NCBI RefSeq assembly: GCF_037203765.1
Contig: NZ_JBBCAS010000003.1
Span: 124,001 to 188,000, forward strand
Source of the DNA: Sediminicola sp037203765
Lineage (GTDB): Bacteria > Bacteroidota > Bacteroidia > Flavobacteriales > Flavobacteriaceae
Length of the DNA stretch: 64,000 nt
Reading direction: 5' to 3'
A program made the position numbers and the translations under genes. Position 1 is the first letter of the stretch; each line of letters starts with the position of its first letter. The notes under the pieces are model-generated. The model made no database searches. It worked only from the letters and a program-made list of their open reading frames with translations, and had not been told where the DNA came from. Below are positions 9,199 through 17,571 of this stretch, piece after piece.

Positions 9199-9990
9199 AT
9201 GAAATACAAAGATAGTTTAGTTGCTTTTTTAATTCTCATGGCTCCAATAATTGCGGTGGCCCAGATGTCTGAATTATATGAAAAGGAAATTTTCATAGAT
9301 AAACAAGACACCTTACGTTACCGCATTATGTGGCCTGAAAATTTCAATGAGTCCAAAGAATATCCTTTAGTTCTATTTCTTCACGGGGCTGGGGAGCGGG
9401 GAAATGACAACACGAGCCAACTCGTTCACGGTAGTTCAATATTTGCTGATGAATACAATAGAAGAAATTATCCGGCTATTGTAATATTTCCTCAATGCCC
9501 AAAAGACGATTATTGGTCCAATGTAAAAGTGGATAGGAGTAGGACCGGAATAAAAAAATTCAAGTTTAAGGACCAAGGAACACCCACCAAGGCCATGGGT
9601 ACATTATTGGAATTTATGGATGGAATGATGGACAAACCCTTTGTAAAAAAAGATCAATTATATGTGGCAGGACTTTCCATGGGGGGAATGGGTACTTTTG
9701 AGATACTCTCTAGAAGACCTGATCTTTTTGCTGCAGCCATGCCAATCTGTGGAGGTGGTAATCCCAAAAGTGTATCCGAATATGCCACAAACATACCTAT
9801 TTGGGCATTTCATGGGGCCAAGGATGATGTTGTATCGCCCCTTTTTACTATAAAAATGATTGAAGAAATTATAGAGCAGGGCGGGACACCAAAATTTTCA
9901 TTGTACGATACGGCCAACCATAATAGTTGGGATCCAGCTTTTGGTGAGCCTAATTTCTTATCCTGGCTCTTTTCCCATAAAAGAAACTAG
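9199..9990 (+). CDS. Secreted alpha/beta hydrolase (predicted esterase/peptidase family)
   Basis: 263 residues with a cleavable signal (hydrophobic residues 9-20, then VAQ). Canonical alpha/beta-hydrolase landmarks: oxyanion segment LFLHGAGERG, nucleophile elbow GLSMGG (Ser160), an acid in FHGAKDD (Asp209 or Asp210) and a catalytic His in NHNSW (His241). This layout matches the dienelactone-hydrolase/phospholipase-carboxylesterase-like group often called 'predicted peptidase' (COG4099). In polysaccharide loci such proteins are usually carbohydrate esterases. Its 3' end faces the 3' end of the transporter gene at 10028, 37 bases away. Confidence 0.8.
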   Translation: MKYKDSLVAFLILMAPIIAVAQMSELYEKEIFIDKQDTLRYRIMWPENFNESKEYPLVLFLHGAGERGNDNTSQLVHGSSIFADEYNRRNYPAIVIFPQCPKDDYWSNVKVDRSRTGIKKFKFKDQGTPTKAMGTLLEFMDGMMDKPFVKKDQLYVAGLSMGGMGTFEILSRRPDLFAAAMPICGGGNPKSVSEYATNIPIWAFHGAKDDVVSPLFTIKMIEEIIEQGGTPKFSLYDTANHNSWDPAFGEPNFLSWLFSHKRN

Positions 9991-10027
9991 TGCTCTAACC
10001 GGAAATCTTCTTCGATATAATGACGTT

Positions 10028-11047
10028 TCAATTTGATGCCGTTGCTCTCTTGTTGAATTTTTCCGCTATAAATGCTACGATCAATAGCTGTGAGATATGA
10101 TAGATCATCACCGGTAAAATATAGATACTTGCGTTTATACTGTGCCCAAACATAATTTTGGCCATTACGGACCCATGGACCAAGGATTTTTTGGAACCAC
10201 AGAATAGGGCCGTAACGCGATCTTCCGTGGAAAACCCAAGCTTTTTGGAAACTGTATTGACCACGAACATCACCAGGAGAAAGAGTGCAAGAATTGCCGC
10301 AAACAAAAGTAGGAGAACCTCAAGGCGCATACCTGAAAACAAATGGGCATTAAAGGACAAGCAAAAACTGGAATATACGATCAGAACGATGATTGTTTTG
10401 TCAAAATAACCAATCAAAGTACTTTTCTTTACTGCAAAATGACCAATCTTATGATGGAGCATGATTCCCAATGTCAGGGGAATGACAATTTGTAAAAGTA
10501 ATTTGGTGATCACGGTAACAACAGAAACGCCTTGGGCGTCTTCCACCACCAAGCCGAGCCACAATGGAGTGAGGACCACCCCGATCAGCCCTGATAAACT
10601 GGCATTGAAAATGGCCGCAGGAATATTTCCCTTTGCAATGGAAACCATTACCACAGAGGACGATACAGTAGAAGGCAAAACAGCCAAAAAGAACATGCCC
10701 ACCCATAAAAGGTCGGCAGTTTCACCATTCATCATCGGTCTAAAGGGCAGCACCAATAAGGGGAATAGTACAAATGTGCTAAGATGTATCAATAGGTGCA
10801 ATTTATAATTGCGAACACCACTTCTAAACGTGTCCTTAGATAGCTTTAAACCGTAGAAAAAGAAAATAAGTCCAATCCCAATATCCGTAACTGTATTTAA
10901 ATGGAGCCAACGAGATCCATTGGGAAAAATATAGGCAATGGGAATAGCGATCAATAAGGCCAGGATAAAGCCATTAAACTTGATTTTTTTAAAAAGCACG
11001 AAACTAATTTTTACGAGTTGACAATAGTGGATAAACCAAAGGGTCAA
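10028..11047 (-). CDS. Bile acid:sodium symporter-like (SBF/YfeH-type) membrane transporter
   Basis: 339 residues, very hydrophobic, with about nine to ten predicted membrane segments. It resembles the SBF-like (PF13593, YfeH) branch of the BASS family: IGLIFFFYGLKLS, AVLPSTVSSSVVMVSIAKGN with its helix-breaking polar stretch, ASLSGLIGVVLTP, and a C-terminal CGSKKSLVHG. The ATG at 11047 gives an unusual polar-aromatic extension; a GTG at 10999, just before LFKKIKFNGF, is an equally good start. It is probably a sodium-coupled importer of an organic anion. It is encoded against the surrounding hydrolase genes, so co-regulation with them is unproven. Confidence 0.8.
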   Translation of the reverse strand: MTLWFIHYCQLVKISFVLFKKIKFNGFILALLIAIPIAYIFPNGSRWLHLNTVTDIGIGLIFFFYGLKLSKDTFRSGVRNYKLHLLIHLSTFVLFPLLVLPFRPMMNGETADLLWVGMFFLAVLPSTVSSSVVMVSIAKGNIPAAIFNASLSGLIGVVLTPLWLGLVVEDAQGVSVVTVITKLLLQIVIPLTLGIMLHHKIGHFAVKKSTLIGYFDKTIIVLIVYSSFCLSFNAHLFSGMRLEVLLLLFAAILALFLLVMFVVNTVSKKLGFSTEDRVTALFCGSKKSLVHGSVMAKIMFGHSINASIYILPVMIYHISQLLIVAFIAEKFNKRATASN

Positions 11048-11268
11048 ATGTAACGTATTTATGGCAATACAGTTAAAATTTGCAATGGCGGCATCGAGTG
11101 TGCCTTTAAAACGAAGAGTCTTAAAATGGCACCTTCATGACGGTTTGCACAATTGCAGTGGTAATATGTTGAATGATAATTCGGTATGAAATAATAGCGA
11201 TCGTTTTTGCGACATGAAAATAGTTTTTTGAACTATGATTTTTAATTAAAACGGAAGCTTCTATTTTA

Positions 11269-11276
11269 TACTTTTG
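11269..11276 (+). promoter_or_regulatory. Possible promoter -7 box for the lipoprotein hydrolase gene
   Basis: TACTTTTG is an exact match to TAnnTTTG, 26 bases upstream of the ATG at 11303, which would give a short leader. No good TTTG is visible at the expected -33 distance. Confidence 0.4.
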
Positions 11277-11302
11277 TCGAAATTTTAGAGAACTAATAAT
11301 CA

Positions 11303-12025
11303 ATGAGTTTACGCCCAATTTTATTGCTGACCTTGCTACTGGTAATGTCCTTGTTACATGGCTGTAGTGCCCAATCGCAGCTTTTGGAAGACGAGCAGCA
11401 AACCATTACCATTGAAAACCTTAAATATTATTTATATTACCCACCAGGATATGAGGAGGCAAGTTCAGAAAAGTTTCCGTTACTTTTGTTTTTGCATGGA
11501 GGTGGAGATTCGGGGGATAGCATTGCTCGTGTAAAATCCAGTGGCCCTCCAAAACTTATTGCGGATGGTAAAGATTTTCCATTTTTGATTTTGGCTCCCC
11601 AAAACCCACATAAAAAGGAATGGTGGAATACCAAAGCAGTGGTTCAGTTATTGGACACCATTGTGGCCAACAACAATGTGGATACCAAAAGGATATACCT
11701 TACTGGATTGAGTAGGGGCGGAGGCGCTGCATGGCAATTGGCGGTTCAATACCCGGAAAAATTTGCGGCCATGGCTGTGGTTTGTGGAATGACTCCCGTA
11801 CCCTATGCTGCATGGATCGATAAAAAAATGCCTATATGGGTATTTCATGGGGAAGAAGACAAGTCCATTCCGTTTTCGGAGTCCGTGCAAATGGTGGAAA
11901 GGCTCAGGGAAATGGGATATGATGTTAAGTTTACCAGATACAAAGGGGTTGGTCACAACTCTTGGACAAGAGCATATAACACCCCAGAACTTTACGATTG
12001 GTTTGTAGAGCAGAGTCGTAAGTAG
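11303..12025 (+). CDS. Alpha/beta hydrolase lipoprotein (predicted esterase)
   Basis: 240 residues, SPII signal with lipobox HGC (Cys about residue 21). Motifs: LFLHGGGDSGD (oxyanion region), GLSRGG nucleophile elbow (Ser137), FHGEED acid region (Asp186) and VGHNSW (His218). It belongs to the same broad family as the hydrolase at 9199 but is shorter and membrane-anchored. A role as a carbohydrate ester-removing enzyme fits the locus but is inferred. About 270 bases of AT-rich sequence without an evident gene separate it from the GMC operon. Confidence 0.8.
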   Translation: MSLRPILLLTLLLVMSLLHGCSAQSQLLEDEQQTITIENLKYYLYYPPGYEEASSEKFPLLLFLHGGGDSGDSIARVKSSGPPKLIADGKDFPFLILAPQNPHKKEWWNTKAVVQLLDTIVANNNVDTKRIYLTGLSRGGGAAWQLAVQYPEKFAAMAVVCGMTPVPYAAWIDKKMPIWVFHGEEDKSIPFSESVQMVERLREMGYDVKFTRYKGVGHNSWTRAYNTPELYDWFVEQSRK

Positions 12026-12292
12026 TTTAAGCTTTCTCCTATTATTTTTCTAGCCTATAACGGGGAAGTCCTCCTTATGCTTTGTTTCTTCTCTAAAAGG
12101 TATGTGGTTTTCCTTCTTGTTCTCAAGACACAGGAGGCTTTACTATTCAATTTTTTGCCGGTACTTTTCCCATAATCTTTGTATTATAATTGAATTCATG
12201 TCTAATTGATTTTGTTTTAGTTGGGGCTTCTTACAATAAAAAAGAGTAACTTATTGGTGTTATTCCAGTAATCAACCAACTAAACTTTTCTA

Positions 12293-14011
12293 ATGCAAAT
12301 TAAAGAATCTACAACCGTATACGATGTGATCATTGTAGGCTCCGGCGCCGGAGGGGGCATGGCTACCAAAGTATTATCTGAAGCCGGACTAAAAGTTGCC
12401 GTGGTGGAAGCCGGACCATATTTTGACCCGGCAGCACCAGAGCAACAGACCCAATTGAAATGGCCCTATGAATCTCCTCGAAGGGGTGCGAATACCGTAA
12501 GACCATTCGGAGATTTTGATTCCGCCTATGGGGGATGGGAGATAGAGGGGGAGCCCTATACCCGTAAAGATGGAACTAAATTCGATTGGTTCCGGTCACA
12601 TATGCTGGGAGGGCGTACCAACCACTGGGGAAGGATTTCCTTACGTTTTGGAGAACGGGATTTTAAACATAAAAGTTATGATGGCCTAGGGGATGATTGG
12701 CCTATTGGCTATGAGGATGTAAAGCCCTATTACGATAGAGTAGACAAGTTGATAGGTGTTTTTGGCACCAAAGAAAATATCCCCAATGAACCGGACGGAT
12801 TTTTTCTGCCTCCACCGAAGCCCAGATTGCACGAGCTGTTTTATATCAATGGTGCGAAAAAATCGAACATTCCTGTAATTCCATCTAGGATGTCCATGCT
12901 CACAAAAAAAATCAATAAAGAAAGAGGGGTCTGCTTTTATTGCGGACAATGTTCAAGAGGATGCTCCGTGTATGCCGATTTTTCTGCGGGTACCTGTTTG
13001 ATTTTTCCGGCCCAAAAAAATGGAGGGCAAATTGATCTGTTTGTAAATAGTATGGTCCGGGAAGTGACCACCAATGAAGAAGGAAAGGCAACGGGAGTTT
13101 CCTATATCAATAAGGAAGACCGAAAAGAATATAAGTTAAAAGGTAAAATCGTAGTACTTGCCGCTTCTGCATGCAGCAGTGCCAGGATTCTATTAAACTC
13201 CAAAAGCAGCCAACATCCCAATGGTTTGGGGAATAGCGGGGATATCGTCGGCAAATACCTCCACGATTCTACTGGCGCCAGTAGGTCGGCATTTGTTCCC
13301 GGCCTTATGAACCGAAAACAATACAACGAAGACGGCGTAGGTGGGATGCATGTGTATACTCCTTGGTGGCTCGATAATAAGAAGCTCGATTTCCCTCGAG
13401 GGTACCACATAGAAGTATGGGGTGGAATGGGAATGCCAAGCTATGGATTTGGGTTTAATCCGAATGATTTTAACAGGTTCTTTAATCAAAGTGTAGGGGG
13501 ATATGGAAATAGCCTTCGTGCAGATGTTCAAAAATATTACGGGTCTGTAGTAGGTTTCGGAGGCCGAGGTGAATCGATACCAATGAAGGACAATTACTGC
13601 GAAATTGACCCTACCACAGTTGATGAATTTGGGATTCCCGTTCTAAGATTCCATTATAAATGGTCCGATTTTGAGCGCAAACAGACGAAACATATGAACG
13701 AAACTTTTGAAGAGTTGTTTCATAACATGGGAGCTGAGCCTTTACAGCCCAGACCTTCAAAAGAACAAGATTATGGATTGTTGACACCAGGGAGGATTAT
13801 CCATGAAGTGGGTACCACCCGTATGGGGAATGATCCAAAAACATCAGTAGTGAATAGTTTCCAACAATTGCATGATACGGACAATGTATTTATTGTGGAT
13901 GGCGGACCTTTTGTTTCCCAGGCCGATAAAAATCCTACTTGGACCATTTTGGCGTTATCATGGCGAACGTCGGATTTTATTGTAGAACAATTGAAAAAGC
14001 AAAATATCTAA
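12293..14011 (+). CDS. GMC-family FAD oxidoreductase, catalytic subunit (glucoside/gluconate dehydrogenase-like)
   Basis: 572 residues. The N-terminal FAD-binding Rossmann motif GSGAGGG is at residues 16-22, with VVEAG closing the first strand pair. The C-terminal GMC signature has the active-site His in HEVGTTRMG and the second position as Asn in DKNPTWTI. A cysteine cluster C214-xx-C217-xx-C220-xxx-C224, with Cys235 after it, resembles the 3Fe-4S site of bacterial FAD-glucose dehydrogenases. There is no signal peptide. The partner subunit 4 bases downstream has a twin-arginine lipoprotein signal, so the pair is probably exported together through Tat. It likely oxidises a sugar or glycoside in the periplasm; known relatives include glucoside 3-dehydrogenases. 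Confidence 0.85.
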   Translation: MQIKESTTVYDVIIVGSGAGGGMATKVLSEAGLKVAVVEAGPYFDPAAPEQQTQLKWPYESPRRGANTVRPFGDFDSAYGGWEIEGEPYTRKDGTKFDWFRSHMLGGRTNHWGRISLRFGERDFKHKSYDGLGDDWPIGYEDVKPYYDRVDKLIGVFGTKENIPNEPDGFFLPPPKPRLHELFYINGAKKSNIPVIPSRMSMLTKKINKERGVCFYCGQCSRGCSVYADFSAGTCLIFPAQKNGGQIDLFVNSMVREVTTNEEGKATGVSYINKEDRKEYKLKGKIVVLAASACSSARILLNSKSSQHPNGLGNSGDIVGKYLHDSTGASRSAFVPGLMNRKQYNEDGVGGMHVYTPWWLDNKKLDFPRGYHIEVWGGMGMPSYGFGFNPNDFNRFFNQSVGGYGNSLRADVQKYYGSVVGFGGRGESIPMKDNYCEIDPTTVDEFGIPVLRFHYKWSDFERKQTKHMNETFEELFHNMGAEPLQPRPSKEQDYGLLTPGRIIHEVGTTRMGNDPKTSVVNSFQQLHDTDNVFIVDGGPFVSQADKNPTWTILALSWRTSDFIVEQLKKQNI

Positions 14012-14015
14012 GATT

Positions 14016-14732
14016 ATGGATAGGAGAAAAAGCATAAAATCAATCATTCTTGGTTCGGTCGCTGGAGGTTTGGCGCTCACAGGATGCCAGCCAGGCAGCG
14101 AAGGGGAAGCGGAAGAGGCTATTGCACAATCTGCAGAAAAATATTTTGGACGTACGCCGGAAGAGAAGGAGCTAATTGACGAATTGAATGCCGAGCAATT
14201 TTTAAATGAGCATGAAATGGCAACCATTAAAGTGCTCTGTGCAGTGATTTTGCCGGCCAATGACAAGTTTGGAAGTGCCACAGATGCCGGTGCACCGGAA
14301 TTTATCGAGTTCATGTGCAAAGATTATCCCCCATTCCAATTGCCAATAAGGGGTGGGCTCATGTGGCTCGATCATAAGTGCAATACGGAATTCAACAAAG
14401 AATTCGTCGCCTGCGCACCTGCCCAACAAAACCAAATATTGGATACCATAGCCTATCCGGACATTACTATTCCCGACATTCAGCAGCCATTGGAAATACA
14501 GTTCTTTATACTGATGCGCAATTTAAGCCTTACAGCCTATTACACCTCAAAAATGGGTATCGAAGATTTGGGATATCAAGGTAACATGCCCAATGTTTGG
14601 GATGGGGTACCCGCCCATGTGCTGGAACAACATGGGGTTGCCTATGATGAAGCCTGGTTGGCAAAGTGTGTGGATCAGAGCAAAAGGGGGGAAATTGCCG
14701 AATGGGATGAAAATGGTAATTTATTGACCTGA
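14016..14732 (+). CDS. Gluconate 2-dehydrogenase subunit 3-family protein (small subunit of the GMC dehydrogenase)
   Basis: 238 residues, starting 4 bases after the GMC stop. The N terminus is DRRKSIKS followed by a moderately hydrophobic GSVAGGLALTGC: a twin-arginine pattern and a lipobox together. The rest fits the subunit-3 family (PF13618): TIKVLCAVILPANDKFGSA, AGAPEFIEFM, then helices to LGYQGNMPNVWDG. Such subunits bind the catalytic GMC chain and carry it through the Tat system. No cytochrome c subunit is encoded next door, so the electron acceptor is not evident. Confidence 0.85.
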   Translation: MDRRKSIKSIILGSVAGGLALTGCQPGSEGEAEEAIAQSAEKYFGRTPEEKELIDELNAEQFLNEHEMATIKVLCAVILPANDKFGSATDAGAPEFIEFMCKDYPPFQLPIRGGLMWLDHKCNTEFNKEFVACAPAQQNQILDTIAYPDITIPDIQQPLEIQFFILMRNLSLTAYYTSKMGIEDLGYQGNMPNVWDGVPAHVLEQHGVAYDEAWLAKCVDQSKRGEIAEWDENGNLLT

Positions 14733-14753
14733 CCAAATTTACATCATCAAATT

Positions 14754-15590
14754 ATGAAGAAGGCAGTGACTTTCCTTTCCACATTTCTTTATGCTGCAAT
14801 TATATTTCTACATACCTCACTATTGGAGGCACAAGAGATAGGATTGCAGTTATATAGTCTTAGGGAGCAATTCAAGACAGATGTTCCCGGAACCCTAAAG
14901 TTAATCAGCGACTGGGGGATTACATTTGTTGAGGGAGGTGATTCCTACGGTTTGCCAGTTGAAGAATTTAAAGAATTGTTGAACAAACATAAGATTCAGG
15001 TGGTGAGTGTTGGGGCTACCTTTGAAGAATTGAAGGATAATCCTCGAAAAGTCGTAGAGCGTGCCAAAACCTATGGGGCTTCCTATGTCATGTGCGCCTG
15101 GATTCCCCATACCGGCAATACTTTTGGGATAAAGGAAACCCAAATGGCCCTGTCCGTTTTTAACCGTGCTGGGAAAATATTTAGGGAGTATGGATTGGAA
15201 TTGGCCTATCATGCCCATGGTTATGAATTTCGCCCCTATAGAAATGGAATCCTTTTTGATCATTTGGCCGATAAAGCCCAATATTTTAGTTTTGAGATGG
15301 ATGTATTCTGGGTACAACATGCAGGAGAAGACCCTCTGCAATTACTAAAGAAGTATCCTGAGAAATTTGTGTTGATGCATTTAAAGGATATGGCAAAAGG
15401 CACACCCAAGGATAATACAGGCCATGCCGATGTAGAGGCGAATGTTGTTTTGGGCACAGGGGAAGTAAATATTGGGGCCCTGGTTGCCGAAGCCAAAAAA
15501 ATAGGCATAAAGTATTTGTTTATTGAGGACGAATCTTCGCGGGTTACGGATCAAGTACCCCAAAGTTTGACATATCTTAAATCGCTTTAA
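14754..15590 (+). CDS. Secreted sugar phosphate isomerase/epimerase-like TIM-barrel protein
   Basis: 278 residues with an N-terminal signal peptide (hydrophobic 7-22, cleavage near LEAQ). The AP-endonuclease-2/xylose-isomerase-like TIM barrel (PF01261) is recognisable from IGLQLYSLREQF at the start, LAYHAHGYEF, FEMDVFWVQHAG, VLMHLKDM and LFIEDE at the C terminus. The His, Glu and Asp residues at the strand ends are the usual metal ligands. Secretion is unusual for a phosphate-sugar isomerase and fits instead a keto-sugar isomerase or lyase acting on the product of the GMC dehydrogenase. The gene is 21 bases downstream of subunit 3, so the three form one operon. Confidence 0.8.
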   Translation: MKKAVTFLSTFLYAAIIFLHTSLLEAQEIGLQLYSLREQFKTDVPGTLKLISDWGITFVEGGDSYGLPVEEFKELLNKHKIQVVSVGATFEELKDNPRKVVERAKTYGASYVMCAWIPHTGNTFGIKETQMALSVFNRAGKIFREYGLELAYHAHGYEFRPYRNGILFDHLADKAQYFSFEMDVFWVQHAGEDPLQLLKKYPEKFVLMHLKDMAKGTPKDNTGHADVEANVVLGTGEVNIGALVAEAKKIGIKYLFIEDESSRVTDQVPQSLTYLKSL

Positions 15591-15603
15591 CACAGCACGG
15601 TAT

Positions 15604-15634
15604 AAAAAAAGGGCTTCCACGGAAGCCCTTTTTT
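15604..15634. terminator. Bidirectional intrinsic terminator
   Basis: Perfect stem GGGCTTCC / GGAAGCCC with loop ACGG, flanked by an A-run on the left and a T-run on the right, so it can act on both strands. It lies between the convergent ends of the TIM-barrel gene (+) and the GH130 gene (-). Confidence 0.92.
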
Positions 15635-15660
15635 ACTGATATAACTTAATCTTATTTAGG

Positions 15661-16764
15661 TTATTCCTCTTTGATGGCCAGACCAACCATAGAATCAGCA
15701 GTTCCATAATAAAGGAACCATTTCCCTTTATAATAGACCAACCCTTCAATAAAGGTGGTTCCAGCCGCATATTGACCTGAAACTTCATGAGGAAGGTCTG
15801 GACAGATAAAAGGCGTTTCCAAACGATCGATCATTTTACGCGGGTCATTCTTGTCAAATAAGACCTGTCCGCCACAGTACGTGCTTGGTGCCACCTTGGT
15901 GCTAGCTCCTTCTCCCTGTAGGTTTTTGCCATTGTACAACAATAGGATGCCATTCTCGGTATATAGGGCTGGAGGTCCTGGTTCGGTAAGGTGACTGTCA
16001 AATTCGCCAAGGGTGGGTTCAAAAACCTTGATAAGTTCTCCTTGGTCATCCACCATCGGTTCCCAATCTACTAGATTGTCAGATTGGGCCAGGTTTACAA
16101 AAAGCTCACCCCAGTACATCAAATATTTTCCGTTTACTTTTTTGGCAATGATCCTTCCATCCTTTAATTCAGTGACTATAGATCCGGATTTGCTCCATAC
16201 ATTGAGAAATTTACCCTCATGGGCATCTTCAAAGGCCGGCCCATGTTTGGTCCATGTTTTTAGATCTTTTGAGGAAGCACTGGAGAGCCTCGCAACATCC
16301 TTGTTCCAGCTGGTGTAAAGAATTACGTAGGTTCCGTCTTCCTTTTCAACTATTCTAGGATCTTCGCAACCTCCGGGAAATTCATATTTTAAATTATCGT
16401 CATTGGAGGGATACAGCACAGGCTCGGGGTATTTGGTGAATTCAATCCCGTCAGTGCTGTAGGCCAAACCAACTCTGGAGGTTCTACCTCCCAAAGCTGC
16501 AGCAGGATTGTCCTCCGCCCTAAATAGGACAAAAACAGTGTCGTTTCTCACTATCGCTGCGGGATTGAATACGTCCGCCTTTTGCCACAGCACCATTTTC
16601 TTTTCCATGGGGCAATCGAATACAAAACTGGAATCGGCCTTCATGATCGGATTTTGTGCTGGTTTCTCAAATCCCAACATCCACTTATCTTGGGCATTTG
16701 CCGATGTGAGAAAAAGTGTTGTACAGATCAGCAGGATAAAGGAAGTTCTTTTTAGGTGTTTCAT
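15661..16764 (-). CDS. Secreted GH130-family glycosidase
   Basis: 367 residues with a signal peptide ending ANAQ (about residue 24). GH130 five-bladed propeller features: NPAAIVRNDTVFVLFRAED, GRTSRVGLAYSTDG, FPGGCEDPRIV with the conserved Asp, LMYWGE, and a C-terminal FLYYGTADS. GH130 contains beta-mannoside phosphorylases and, in secreted Bacteroidota members, beta-1,2-mannosidases that hydrolyse instead. The signal peptide here favours the hydrolase type, because phosphorolysis is normally cytoplasmic. It is transcribed towards the polysaccharide locus and separated from it by a terminator, so it may be regulated separately. Confidence 0.88.
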   Translation of the reverse strand: MKHLKRTSFILLICTTLFLTSANAQDKWMLGFEKPAQNPIMKADSSFVFDCPMEKKMVLWQKADVFNPAAIVRNDTVFVLFRAEDNPAAALGGRTSRVGLAYSTDGIEFTKYPEPVLYPSNDDNLKYEFPGGCEDPRIVEKEDGTYVILYTSWNKDVARLSSASSKDLKTWTKHGPAFEDAHEGKFLNVWSKSGSIVTELKDGRIIAKKVNGKYLMYWGELFVNLAQSDNLVDWEPMVDDQGELIKVFEPTLGEFDSHLTEPGPPALYTENGILLLYNGKNLQGEGASTKVAPSTYCGGQVLFDKNDPRKMIDRLETPFICPDLPHEVSGQYAAGTTFIEGLVYYKGKWFLYYGTADSMVGLAIKEE

Positions 16765-16841
16765 AATTATAGTATGGTTAAATATGTTAGGTAAACAAAT
16801 GATTGCGTATTTTGTCTACTGATTGTTTTACTAAGAATGCT

Positions 16842-17570
16842 ATGGACAAGTTAAGTTATTTCAGAATAATCTGGGTGTTGGGAGTGCTATTTTTAATAGG
16901 ATGTAAGGGTGAAAATCCCAAAAAAGATGAAGTTGTAGAGCCAAAGCAGGAAATTGAAGTGGTAGACACCGTAGAGGTGTCAAAATTCATTGAGAAGGTA
17001 ACTCCCTTAGAACACTTGGCAGATACCTCTTTTGTGCGTTTGGCCGACTATAGTGAAAATTTCATATATGATCTGCGGTATGCCACTACAAACAATTTTT
17101 TGAAGTCCAAGGTCTATGATTGTCCGGAATGTTATACCAGGGTCAAGACTGCGAAGGCGTTACTTAAGGCCAATGCAGAACTCATGGAAAAAGGCTATAA
17201 AATTAAATTTTTTGATTGCTACCGGCCAAATTCTGTTCAGTACAAGATGTGGGAGATTGTTCCCAATCCCCAATACGTGGCCAATCCCGTCAAAGGGTCT
17301 ATCCACAATAAAGGAGGTGCCGTGGATATTACACTAGCTACGTTGGCTGGTGAAGAACTGGATATGGGCACAGATTTTGACTTCTTTGGTAAAAGGGCCT
17401 ATCACGATAATTTTGATCTTCCAAAGGAGGTATTGGAAAATAGAAAATTACTGAAAGAAACAATGGAGGCCCATGGGTTTTGGTCCATAAGAACAGAATG
17501 GTGGCATTATAATCTTACAGCCGCATCCAATGATAAAGTAGCCAATTTTGAATGGGATTGCACAGAATAG
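16842..17570 (+). CDS. VanX-type D-alanyl-D-alanine dipeptidase-like lipoprotein
   Basis: About 242 residues from the ATG at 16842, which yields an SPII signal with lipobox IGC; an in-frame TTG upstream would spoil it. Peptidase M15D family (PF01427). Zinc ligands and catalytic residues are visible: SIHNKGGAVD (His155, Asp162) and EWWHYN (Glu219 catalytic, His222). FDCYRPNSVQ supplies the conserved Arg. Non-resistance members of this family recycle D-Ala-D-Ala or trim muropeptides; a vancomycin-resistance role is not implied without vanH/vanA, which are absent. Its stop is separated by one base from the convergent methyltransferase gene. Confidence 0.88.
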   Translation: MDKLSYFRIIWVLGVLFLIGCKGENPKKDEVVEPKQEIEVVDTVEVSKFIEKVTPLEHLADTSFVRLADYSENFIYDLRYATTNNFLKSKVYDCPECYTRVKTAKALLKANAELMEKGYKIKFFDCYRPNSVQYKMWEIVPNPQYVANPVKGSIHNKGGAVDITLATLAGEELDMGTDFDFFGKRAYHDNFDLPKEVLENRKLLKETMEAHGFWSIRTEWWHYNLTAASNDKVANFEWDCTE

Positions 17571-17571
17571 T

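Noticed and set aside
16842..17570. Vancomycin resistance cluster suggested by the VanX-like protein
   Set aside because: No vanH, vanA or two-component genes nearby; the protein is a lipoprotein of the general M15D family.
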